From Verrucomicrobiota bacterium (GTDB lineage Bacteria; Verrucomicrobiota; Verrucomicrobiia; Chthoniobacterales; UBA10450): a stretch of DNA of 64,000 nucleotides. Both the position numbers and the translations under genes were made by a program. This document shows positions 1 through 7,388 of the stretch, piece after piece. Position 1 is the first letter of the stretch, and every line of letters starts with the position of its first letter. Under the pieces are notes generated by a model that was not told the DNA's origin, searched no databases, and was given only the letters and a program-made list of their open reading frames with translations. The DNA lies in NCBI GenBank assembly GCA_003218375.1, contig QHNH01000029.1, positions 35,981 through 99,980 on the forward strand, read 5' to 3'.

Positions 1-156
1 GGTGGCGCGCTCGTTCAAGGTCTGGATGTCCTCGAGCCGATGCTCGAAGCGATAACCGCGCAGGTCGATTTTGTTTTTCGCCATCGCGTAAAACATGAAG
101 GCGTCATCGGGATCGGGGGAATGGCCGAGCGTGAAGACAGTCGGTTCTGACGACAT
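1..156 (-). CDS. MqnA/MqnD-family protein, N-terminal part only (runs off the left edge)
   Basis: The minus strand opens with ATG at 156 and stays open to the window edge, giving about 52 residues. The start MSSEPTVFTLGHSPDPDDAF is close to the N-terminus of the MqnD/MqnA family (1,4-dihydroxy-6-naphthoate synthase of the futalosine menaquinone pathway, a periplasmic-binding-protein-like fold), where LGxSPxPxDxFxFYA is conserved. It is transcribed divergently from parB with an 84-bp gap. Whether it is a true MqnD or another substrate-binding-like member cannot be settled from the fragment. Confidence 0.75.
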   Translation of the reverse strand, partial: MSSEPTVFTLGHSPDPDDAFMFYAMAKNKIDLRGYRFEHRLEDIQTLNERAT

Positions 157-240
157 CAGCGCACGCTACTGGCGGTGATTGAGATTGGCAAAATTGGTTG
201 CTGTTTGCGTCCGCGAAGGTGAACCGATAACCTGCTGTTG

Positions 241-1119
241 ATGGCAAAGTCGGCTCTCGGCAAAGGTCTTAGCGCGTTGATCAGCGCGCGGTCCGCCCCG
301 ATCCGTCTCGAAGCCGAGCGGGGCGAAAAAATCCAGCAAGTCGATCTCTCCCGGATCGTGCCGAGCCCGTTGCAGCCGCGAAAAGATTTTGCGCGTGACG
401 CGCTCGCCGAACTGGTCGAATCGATTCGCCAGCACGGAATCATTCAGCCGCTGGTGGTGCGGAGCGTCGCCGGTAAACACGAATTGATCGCGGGCGAACG
501 CCGCTGGCGCGCGGCCCAGGAAGCGGGATTGACGCAGGTGCCCGTCATCACCCGGGTCGCGACCGATCTTGAAGTCCTCGAGCTTTCGTTGATCGAGAAT
601 CTGCAACGCGCAGACCTCAACCCGATCGAGGAGGCGCAGGCCTATGCGCGTCTCTCGAATGAATTCGGGATGCGCCAGGAAGACATCGCGCAAAAAGTCG
701 GGCGAAGCCGTGCCGCCGTGGCGAACTCGGTGCGCCTGCTCGATCTTCATGAGCAGGTGCAAACCTGGCTCACGCAAGGATTGCTCTCCGTCGGACACGC
801 CAAGGTGCTGTTGGCATTGAAGGAACCGGAGGAACAGCGCGCCGTAGCGGAAACGATCCTGCGCCGGAGCGCGACCGTTCGCGCGACCGAACGTCTCGTC
901 GCCCGCCAGCTCGGCGGGACGCGTCCGCGCCGCCGGCGGCAGACAGTGGCCACCTCGGCGACAATCGATGAGTTGCAGAATCGGTTGCAGGAACATCTGG
1001 GCACCCGGGTGATGGTGCACCACGGCGAAAAACGGGGCCGGATTGAGATTGAATATTATGGCAACGACGATCTTCAGCGCGTCCTCAATGCCCTTGGATT
1101 GCCGGCGGCGGAGTTGTAA
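241..1119 (+). CDS. parB: ParB/Spo0J chromosome partitioning protein
   Basis: 292-residue ParB: a CTP-dependent sliding clamp that loads at parS sites and organises the origin region. The N-terminal ParA-contact peptide (GKGLSALI, residues 8-15) is present, then the CTP-binding ParB/Srx box GERRWRA (85-91), the ENLQRADLNPIEEA box (109-122), a helix-turn-helix around 135-165 and a C-terminal dimerisation segment. ATG at 241 is preferred over the TTG one codon earlier because the MAKSALGKGL start matches the family. No parA is next to it: the gene upstream is a divergent MqnD-like gene and the gene downstream is a peptidase. Confidence 0.95.
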   Translation: MAKSALGKGLSALISARSAPIRLEAERGEKIQQVDLSRIVPSPLQPRKDFARDALAELVESIRQHGIIQPLVVRSVAGKHELIAGERRWRAAQEAGLTQVPVITRVATDLEVLELSLIENLQRADLNPIEEAQAYARLSNEFGMRQEDIAQKVGRSRAAVANSVRLLDLHEQVQTWLTQGLLSVGHAKVLLALKEPEEQRAVAETILRRSATVRATERLVARQLGGTRPRRRRQTVATSATIDELQNRLQEHLGTRVMVHHGEKRGRIEIEYYGNDDLQRVLNALGLPAAEL

Positions 1120-1123
1120 GGGA

Positions 1124-1213
1124 GGTGGATCGAGCGCTCCGTCGCTCGATGTCAAAATAATGCCGGCGAAGCCGGGATTTCTTCGTCATCGCGCGCGGAG
1201 CGCGCGATCCACC
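1124..1213. repeat. Imperfect inverted repeat overlapping the start of the M28 gene
   Basis: Arms of about 28 nt at 1124-1151 and 1187-1213 (both read GGTGGATCG-CGCTCC-CGATG when oriented alike) flank a 35-nt loop. The loop holds the ATG used for the next gene, and the right arm encodes its arginine-rich N-terminus. It resembles the other paired-arm repeats of this window. Confidence 0.75.
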
Positions 1214-2104
1214 TTTGCGATTCTCGCGCTCAGTCTGCTGGCGGCGTGCGATCATGCGAATACCGAATCGCGCAGCGATCAGAGAAAAATATGGGAAGAT
1301 TTTTCCGGCGATAAAGCGCTCGCCCATGTCCAGGCGATGGTCGATCTCGGTCCGCGGCCGCCCGGCACCGAAGCGATCGAAAAGACCAGAGCGTATTTGA
1401 TTAAGCAGCTAGAAAGCGCCGGATGGAAAGTGGAACGACAGAGTTTCTCCGACCACACGCCACGCGGGAAAATGCAGTTCGTGAACCTGCTCGCAACATT
1501 CGGCGCCCAGGGCGCTCCGTCGTTTCTCGCCTGCTCGCATTACGACACGAAAACTTTCGACAACGCGCGCTTCGTCGGCGCGAACGACGCCGGCTCGAGC
1601 ACCGGCGTGCTCCTGGAACTGGCGCGCGTGCTGGCCGAGCGTCCGGAGCTCGCGAGCAAAGTGAAGCTGGTCTTTTTCGACGGGGAAGAAGCTTACGAAA
1701 ATTTCACCGAGACCGATGGATTGTTCGGCAGCCGCTATTTTGCGAAACAGCTGGTCGCCCAGGACAAGGCGAAACTCTTTCGCGGCGGCATTTTGTTCGA
1801 CATGGTGGGCGACAGATCGCTCACGATTACCTTGCCGCCCGATTCACCGCCCGACCTAACGAGCGGTATTTTTGCGGCAGCCGACGCCCTGAAATTGCGC
1901 AAGCATTTCACTTACTTCGATCGCGACATCACCGACGATCACACGCCCTTGAACGAGATCGGTATCCCGGTCATCGACCTGATCGACTTCGAGTATCCGC
2001 CCTGGCATACGCCGGACGACACGATCGATAAATTGAGCGCGGAAAGTTTGCGCATCACCGGCGCGGTCGCCGCCTATTACCTCGCGGAGCTCGCCTTCAA
2101 ATGA
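1160..2104 (+). CDS. M28-family lipoprotein, glutaminyl-peptide cyclotransferase-like
   Basis: 314-residue predicted lipoprotein. A basic N-terminus and hydrophobic stretch end in the lipobox LLAAC (Cys30). The zinc-hydrolase core shows SHYDTK, GANDAGSSTG, FFDGEEAY and DDHTPLNEIGIPV, and ends with WHTPDD. The WHT and DDHxP motifs resemble glutaminyl-peptide cyclotransferases (pyroglutamate formation at protein N-termini) more than classical M28 aminopeptidases. The ATG at 1160 is chosen because it leads directly into the signal peptide; a longer frame from 1043 would overlap parB. The stop overlaps the next start (ATGA), so it is coupled to the PPIase. Substrate is unknown. Confidence 0.85.
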   Translation: MPAKPGFLRHRARSARSTFAILALSLLAACDHANTESRSDQRKIWEDFSGDKALAHVQAMVDLGPRPPGTEAIEKTRAYLIKQLESAGWKVERQSFSDHTPRGKMQFVNLLATFGAQGAPSFLACSHYDTKTFDNARFVGANDAGSSTGVLLELARVLAERPELASKVKLVFFDGEEAYENFTETDGLFGSRYFAKQLVAQDKAKLFRGGILFDMVGDRSLTITLPPDSPPDLTSGIFAAADALKLRKHFTYFDRDITDDHTPLNEIGIPVIDLIDFEYPPWHTPDDTIDKLSAESLRITGAVAAYYLAELAFK

Positions 2105-3015
2105 ACCAGAGATTGCGCCTGGCTCTCGTGATGATGGTGGCGCTCCTGCTCGGCCTGGCTGTGAGCGAAGTGCTTTCTCGGTCGGCTGCGTTTCGCGATC
2201 TCGCCGGCCGGCTCGCTGGCCGGGGGCGGCTCGTTGCCCTTGCGCACGGCAAAGGAATTTACGAAACAGATCTTGGCGAGGACGAGCCGGGCGCGGCGGA
2301 GCTGGTCGTCCTGGAAAATCTCAGGCGCGTGGCTGGGAACGAGACGGTGGCCCCAGCCGCGGTCGATCGCGAGGTTGCCTTGCTCGAGGCGCAATTCGGG
2401 GATGACAAGACGTTTCGGAAAGCGCTTCGCATCAACGGCCTTTTCATCTCGGCTCTTCGCGACAAGGTGACGAATCAGCTCCGTGGCCTTGCCTGGCTCG
2501 AAAAACAAGTCCGACCAGCGACTCCGGTCACCGAGCGGGAGTGCCGGGAATTTTATGAAGCCCATCGCGATCTTTTTGTGCAACCGGTCCGTTTCCGCGC
2601 TTCCCATCTTTTCCTCGCCGCGCATGCGGAGACGCCGCGGGAACTTTTTGAAGAAAAGGAACGGGCCATTGCGACGTTCGCGACGCGATTGAGCAAGGGC
2701 GAAACGCTTTCCGCTCTGGCGACCGCAGCTTCCGAGGATGAAGCGAGCAAACCGCGCGGCGGCGATCTCGGCTATTTTTCCGAAACGCGCACACCTCCGG
2801 AGTTCATCGCCGAGATCAAGAAGTTACGTGTCGGCGAAACCAGCAAGCCATTTCGTTCTCATCTCGGCTTCCATATCGCGCAGGTCACTGAGATCAGGGA
2901 CGCGCGATTCCTGACCTTTGAAGAAGCGCGATCGGAAATTTCCCTGGCGCTTGCGAATAAGCGGCGGGCTCACCTGATCACCCAGTTCACTGGAAATCTC
3001 AGCCGTTCCGAATAG
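2101..3015 (+). CDS. Membrane-anchored parvulin-type peptidyl-prolyl isomerase
   Basis: 304 residues with one N-terminal hydrophobic segment (about 8-25), a helical region, and a rotamase domain of the parvulin/PpiC type at about 160-265. Hallmarks are RFRASHLFL, the GGDLGYFS loop and the PFRSHLGFHIAQV strand. It should act outside the cytoplasmic membrane as a SurA/PrsA-like folding factor. It overlaps the M28 lipoprotein gene by 4 nt, so the two exported proteins are probably co-translated. A hairpin follows the stop. Confidence 0.88.
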   Translation: MNQRLRLALVMMVALLLGLAVSEVLSRSAAFRDLAGRLAGRGRLVALAHGKGIYETDLGEDEPGAAELVVLENLRRVAGNETVAPAAVDREVALLEAQFGDDKTFRKALRINGLFISALRDKVTNQLRGLAWLEKQVRPATPVTERECREFYEAHRDLFVQPVRFRASHLFLAAHAETPRELFEEKERAIATFATRLSKGETLSALATAASEDEASKPRGGDLGYFSETRTPPEFIAEIKKLRVGETSKPFRSHLGFHIAQVTEIRDARFLTFEEARSEISLALANKRRAHLITQFTGNLSRSE

Positions 3016-3046
3016 CTGTGTGAGTAATTCACCAGCAGCGCAGACG

Positions 3047-3085
3047 CAGTGTTTTCTTTCCTCTCCCTTAAGGAGAGGAAAACTG
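3047..3085 (+). terminator. Hairpin after the PPIase gene
   Basis: CCTCTCC (3060-3066) pairs with GGAGAGG (3072-3078) around a 5-nt loop. The pairing extends outward through a T-rich arm (3047-3059) and an A-rich arm (3079-3085), so it could terminate in either direction. No further gene is seen in 3086-3230. Confidence 0.5.
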
Positions 3086-3230
3086 ACGCATCGCTGAAGT
3101 ATGATGCGAACGCTTGGGGTTCGAAATGGTGGCCTCTAGCAAATTTCGGCATTGCGTCGCCGCTGGTTTGCCGTGATTTTCAGCGGTCGCCCGGTAAATG
3201 CCGGGGCATCCCCGAGAAACGATTTAAAAA

Positions 3231-4481
3231 ATGGCGAGTAGGACGCGGAAAAATGTTGGAGTGCTGGGCCTGGGCATCATTGGCCAGCGGGTCGTGGAGA
3301 ACCTGCGGGAAGGCGGGTTCCATGTCTTCGTTTGGAACCGGACGCCGCGGCCGGTGCCGAATTTCGTCGGCTCGCCCGCGGAAGTCGCCGAGCTCTGCGA
3401 TTACATCCAGATTTTCGTTTCAGACGATGACGCGCTGCTCCAGATGGTGCAGCGGATGACGCCGAACCTGACCGCGCACCACATCGTGATGGCGCATTGC
3501 ACGGTCTCGCCTGATACGATGCGGGCGGCGGCGGAAATCGTGGAGCGCCGCGGCGGGCAACTGCTCGATTGCCCTTTCACCGGAAGCAAGAACGCGGCGG
3601 AAAAAGGCGAGCTGGTTTATTACGTCGGCGGCGATGAAGCCGCGCTGCGCCAGGCGCGACCGATCCTGGAAGCGAGCAGCAAGGAAATCATCGATATCGG
3701 TAAGGTGGGCGATGCCACCACGATCAAGGTGGCCACGAACATGATCACGGCCGCGAGCGTGCAAGGCGCGGCGGAAGCCCTGGCGCTGGTTTCGAAATCG
3801 GGCCTCTCTCCGGAAAAATTTGCGGCGGCGATGCGAAACAACGGGAGCAATTCCGCTACGCTCGAAATGAAACTGCCGATGATGATGGAAGGAAATTTCG
3901 AGCCGCATTTTTCGGTGAAGCACATGTTGAAGGATGTCGTCATCGCGACCCGGCTCGCCCGCGCCTTCGGGATCGAATTTGGTGCGACGGATGCGTCCCG
4001 GCACGGCCTGACCGAGGAGATGCGACAGGGGCGCGGGGATGCGGATTATTCGTCGCTCTTTCGCCAATATTTTCCCGCGGGCGGTCCGCTCGGGGCGGCA
4101 GCAAATGGGGAAGAGGACCAGCCGCGCCTCGCCGGAATCGACGAAGGGAAGACCGAGCAACCCGAAAAAGTTCCGGTGGCGGTCGAGACTTCCGCCGAGG
4201 TGCCGTCAGAGGCGAAGTCGATGGGGGAAGTGGTGCCGGCGCCTGCGACCGTGGAAGCGGAACCCGAAACGGCAACGGAAGTCGGCGGCCATACTACTGT
4301 GCCGGCGGCCCCGAACGAACCCGCGCCGGCGATTTCTGCCGCGACCCAGCCTGTCGCTGCGACGGAGCCGAAGCCGAAAGAAGAAACCGTGCTGACCTTC
4401 CCAGTGCCGTTGAAGGAAGGAGAAGGCGAGGAGCCGCGCGGACTCTGGGGCGGGTTCTGGCGCCGGCGGACCGACGATTGA
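3231..4481 (+). CDS. NAD(P)-dependent oxidoreductase, beta-hydroxyacid dehydrogenase family, with a long acidic/proline tail
   Basis: 416 residues. An N-terminal Rossmann fold (GLGIIG, 13-18) is followed by a 6PGDH-like helical domain with the catalytic lysine region DATTIKVATNM (Lys166, Asn170). This fits the 3-hydroxyisobutyrate/glyoxylate reductase superfamily, which normally ends near 290 residues. Here about 130 extra residues follow, rich in Pro, Ala, Glu and Val and probably disordered, ending in a Trp/Arg patch (RGLWGGFWRRRTDD). The specific hydroxyacid cannot be named. It overlaps or abuts ygfZ. Confidence 0.88.
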   Translation: MASRTRKNVGVLGLGIIGQRVVENLREGGFHVFVWNRTPRPVPNFVGSPAEVAELCDYIQIFVSDDDALLQMVQRMTPNLTAHHIVMAHCTVSPDTMRAAAEIVERRGGQLLDCPFTGSKNAAEKGELVYYVGGDEAALRQARPILEASSKEIIDIGKVGDATTIKVATNMITAASVQGAAEALALVSKSGLSPEKFAAAMRNNGSNSATLEMKLPMMMEGNFEPHFSVKHMLKDVVIATRLARAFGIEFGATDASRHGLTEEMRQGRGDADYSSLFRQYFPAGGPLGAAANGEEDQPRLAGIDEGKTEQPEKVPVAVETSAEVPSEAKSMGEVVPAPATVEAEPETATEVGGHTTVPAAPNEPAPAISAATQPVAATEPKPKEETVLTFPVPLKEGEGEEPRGLWGGFWRRRTDD

Positions 4482-5398
4482 GTTCATCCGCCGCGTCGCC
4501 GATGACGCCAGCTTTCAGTTCGGAGCAAACGCGTTTTTTTGATTTGTCGGCACGGGTGAAATTGCGAGTGGCCGGCGCGGACTCTTTTCGTTTTCTCAAC
4601 GGTCAGATCACGAACGATCTTCGGAAAGCGGCGGCGACTTCGGCGATTCAGGCATCGATCCTGAACGCGAAGGGAAAACTGAGCGCGCACGTTTTTGTTT
4701 CGATGGACAACAACGGCGCTTTCCGGCTGGACGCTGACGGCGATTTGCGGGAAGACCTTCCCGCCCGGCTCGAGCGCTACATCATCGCAGACGACGTCCA
4801 GCTCGAGGATGTGTCCGACGAATTCTCGGTTCTTCATTTCCTGGGCGAGACGCCGCCCGCGGGAGCGACCCCGGCGAGAACGGTGGCCTCAGAACGTTTT
4901 GGCTCGCCGGGCTGGGATTTTTGGTGCGAGCGTGCCCCGGCCGCCGAACTTCAGAGCCTATTTTCCGAGCGCTTTGATTTTTGCGATGACGTTTGCGCGG
5001 AAACCCTTCGAATCGAACGGGGCGTTCCGCGCTGGGGCCGCGAGCTGACAAATGAAATCATCCCAGTCGAGGCGAACCTGGAAGCGAGCTCGATCGATTA
5101 CGAAAAAGGATGCTACATCGGGCAGGAAGTCATTTCGCGGATGAAGATGTCGGGGCAAACGAACAAACGTCTTTGCGGTATTGTGTCGCTTTCCGGCGCA
5201 CCGTTGGCGGCAGAAATGCGGCTGACGAGCGAGACCGATCCGGGCAAGGACGTCGGCTGGATCACGAGCGCAACCAGCAGCGCTCGCCTCGGACGCGAGA
5301 TCGCGCTCGGCTACGTAAAGCGTGGGTCCAACGAGACGGGGACGCGTCTGCTTGCCGCAGGAATTCCAGTTCAGGTCGCGCCCTTGCCGTTCGTTTGA
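4478..5398 (+). CDS. ygfZ: Folate-binding YgfZ/GcvT-like protein
   Basis: About 300 residues of the YgfZ family, tetrahydrofolate-binding proteins that assist Fe-S enzyme maturation. The signature KGCYIGQE lies near residue 211, and the N-terminal FLNGQITNDL motif is present. The TTG at 4478 overlaps the preceding stop, which suggests coupling; ATG at 4502 is the alternative start and loses only eight residues. The iscA-hscB pair at 22.7-23.7 kb belongs to the same broad Fe-S process but is not linked. Confidence 0.9.
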   Translation: MSSSAASPMTPAFSSEQTRFFDLSARVKLRVAGADSFRFLNGQITNDLRKAAATSAIQASILNAKGKLSAHVFVSMDNNGAFRLDADGDLREDLPARLERYIIADDVQLEDVSDEFSVLHFLGETPPAGATPARTVASERFGSPGWDFWCERAPAAELQSLFSERFDFCDDVCAETLRIERGVPRWGRELTNEIIPVEANLEASSIDYEKGCYIGQEVISRMKMSGQTNKRLCGIVSLSGAPLAAEMRLTSETDPGKDVGWITSATSSARLGREIALGYVKRGSNETGTRLLAAGIPVQVAPLPFV

Positions 5399-5401
5399 GT
5401 T

Positions 5402-6487
5402 ATGGCCGCTGTCACGCTTAAGAACATCGGCGGCCTCGATCTCACGATCCACGACCGGGAATTCGTCGTCCTCGCGGGTCCTCCAGGTTGTGGCAGTTCC
5501 GCGATCGTTCGGTTGATGGCCGGCCTGGCGGATGTTTCGCAGGGTGACATTCTTCTCGACGAGCGGCGCATGAACGATGTTCTGCCGAAAAACCGGGACG
5601 TTGCTTTGCTCTTGCATGATTACACGCCGTACCCGGCGATGACGGTCTCCGAAAATCTGGCGATTGGGTTGGAGCACCGGAAATTTGCGACCGCTGAAAT
5701 CAGGAAACGCATCGCGGCCGTTGCCGAAACGCTCGGCTTGCAGGACCAATTGTCCGCGAAGCCGCAATCGCTTTCCCCCGAGCAGCGACGACTCATGGGC
5801 CTCGGTCGCGCAATGGTGCGCCAGCCGAAGGTGTATCTCTTTGACGACCCATTCGCGGATCTCGAGCCGGCCGCTGCGAGTCGTGGGCGCGCGGCGATCG
5901 CCGAGCTGCGCTTACGGTCTTCATCGACGATCCTTTACTCTACGAGCGATCCGGCGGAAGCGTTGGCGTTGGGAGCGCGCACCATCGTTCTCGAGGACGG
6001 TGTCGTGCAGCAGGATGCTGATGCGCAAACGATCTTCGACGAACCCGCAAACTTATTTGTGGCGAAGTTCTTTGGCGATCCGCCGATGAATCTGATTCAC
6101 GGAATCCTGAAACAGGAGCGCGATGCCGTTGCTTTTTCTGAAGCGGGCGATGGAACAATCGCCGTCCGTTGGCCCGCTTCGCGTTTTGCCGGTGCGAAAG
6201 AGCTCGTCAGCGCCCCGATTCTGCTCGGATTCCGTCCCCAGGCTGTCGAGATCGCGGAAGAAGCAAATCGTTCCACAAATGCCTTCCGGGCCCTGGTCGA
6301 GCGGGCCGAACCAAGAGGCGCGGAGACAGACCTTTATCTTCGGACCGGGGCGCACGCCCTGATCTGCCGGAGCCCTCGCTGGGCCGGTCGGGAGGAAGCC
6401 GGCCACCGGTTCCAGTTCGAGATTGAGCTCGGGAAAACGTATCTTTTTGACCCGGTTTCCGGCCGCCGGCTCACGCCGGAACCGTAA
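5402..6487 (+). CDS. MalK/UgpC-like ABC ATPase with degenerate catalytic motifs (predicted pseudo-ATPase)
   Basis: 361 residues with the layout of a carbohydrate-importer ATPase: nucleotide-binding domain to about 240, then a TOBE-like regulatory domain (GFRPQAVEI onward). Every catalytic motif is altered. Walker A reads GPPGCGSS, with Ser32 instead of Lys. The Q-loop position is His72, the signature is LSPEQ (124-128) instead of LSGGQ, the Walker B glutamate is Asp149, and the switch histidine is Ser182. The fold-determining parts (YPAMTVSENLAIG, D-loop region) are recognisable and the frame is intact. No permease or binding-protein gene is nearby. It starts 3 nt after ygfZ. A non-hydrolysing regulatory role is inference. 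Confidence 0.85.
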   Translation: MAAVTLKNIGGLDLTIHDREFVVLAGPPGCGSSAIVRLMAGLADVSQGDILLDERRMNDVLPKNRDVALLLHDYTPYPAMTVSENLAIGLEHRKFATAEIRKRIAAVAETLGLQDQLSAKPQSLSPEQRRLMGLGRAMVRQPKVYLFDDPFADLEPAAASRGRAAIAELRLRSSSTILYSTSDPAEALALGARTIVLEDGVVQQDADAQTIFDEPANLFVAKFFGDPPMNLIHGILKQERDAVAFSEAGDGTIAVRWPASRFAGAKELVSAPILLGFRPQAVEIAEEANRSTNAFRALVERAEPRGAETDLYLRTGAHALICRSPRWAGREEAGHRFQFEIELGKTYLFDPVSGRRLTPEP

Positions 6488-6580
6488 TTTCCGTTGCTCC
6501 TGAATCTTGCGTAAGTTTAGTATTGCCTTTCCAAGGTGAGCGCGGGTAATCTCTGCCCGCATCTACCGAGGAGCCCCGCA

Positions 6581-7222
6581 GTGAACCAACAATTACTTGC
6601 CGAAATCGGCCGCACCCAGCGGCTCGAAATTCTTAACACGCTCAAGCGCACCAAAGGCTTGTCCGTTAACGAGCTCGTCGCGCGCATGAAGATGAGCTAC
6701 ATGGGCATCAAGCAGCATTGCCTCACCCTCGAGCGCGACGGTTACCTCGACACCTGGCGGCGCCCGCAAAAAATGGGCCGGCCCGAGATGGTCTATCGCC
6801 TCACCCGCCGCACCCACGATCTTTTCCCGTGCGATAGCAACGACTTCACCCTCGAGCTGCTGAAGTCGATCAAGGAAGTGCACGGACCCAATGGCCCGGA
6901 GAAAATGCTCTTCAATGTCTTCGAACGAAAAACGGTCGGCCTCAAAGCGAAGGTCAAGGGCGACACGGTCCTCGAGCGCGCGAAATGGCTCGCCGCCCAG
7001 CGCGAGAAAGAAGGTTACATGTCGCAGTATGTGGCGGATGAAAAAGAAGGCGGCCCGCAGATTCTCGAATGCCATTCGCCCATTTTGAATTTGCTCGATC
7101 AATACCCGATCATCGGCCGCCTCGAGAAAGACATGGTTGAAGGCGTGCTCGGGACGGAAGTGCGCCGCGAAGAGACCCGGACATCGGGACTCTACGAGTG
7201 CGCCTTTTATTTCGCGGTCTGA
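6581..7222 (+). CDS. Winged-helix transcriptional regulator, SufR/DeoR-like
   Basis: 213 residues. An N-terminal winged helix (LSVNELVARMKMSYMGIKQH as recognition region, about 20-75) precedes an effector domain. The C-terminal pattern resembles SufR-type Fe-S cluster regulators: ECHSPILNLLDQYP, then VLGTEVRREE, then a terminal YECAFYF. The middle cysteine that usually precedes the E-x-x-L segment is absent (IIGRLEKD). GTG at 6581 is chosen over an upstream GTG at 6536 because a GAGGAG ribosome-binding site lies just before it. The target is unknown; the neighbours are a MalK-like protein and glgE. Confidence 0.8.
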   Translation: MNQQLLAEIGRTQRLEILNTLKRTKGLSVNELVARMKMSYMGIKQHCLTLERDGYLDTWRRPQKMGRPEMVYRLTRRTHDLFPCDSNDFTLELLKSIKEVHGPNGPEKMLFNVFERKTVGLKAKVKGDTVLERAKWLAAQREKEGYMSQYVADEKEGGPQILECHSPILNLLDQYPIIGRLEKDMVEGVLGTEVRREETRTSGLYECAFYFAV

Positions 7223-7229
7223 TTTACCT

Positions 7230-7304
7230 GATGTAGCGGCGGGCGTCCCACCCGCAACTGCGTAGGCTAGAGCTCCCGCGGGTGAGGACACCCGGCCCTA
7301 CATC
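7230..7304. repeat. Imperfect inverted repeat between the regulator and glgE
   Basis: Left arm 7230-7256 and right arm 7278-7304 are near-complementary (GATGTAG-GCGGG-GTCC-ACCCGC type). The arms are separated by about 21 nt. Same paired-arm class as the other intergenic repeats in this window. Confidence 0.75.
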
Positions 7305-7388
7305 GCCGGGAGTCGCTTATGGAATCGGCCCATATTCGCCCACAATTCCGCTTTCGCCGGGGGCGAATCTCAGTTGATTGATGGCCCC

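Noticed and set aside
1043..1159. N-terminal extension of the M28 lipoprotein frame into parB
   Set aside because: It overlaps parB by 77 nt and would bury the signal peptide; the ATG at 1160 gives a proper lipoprotein signal.
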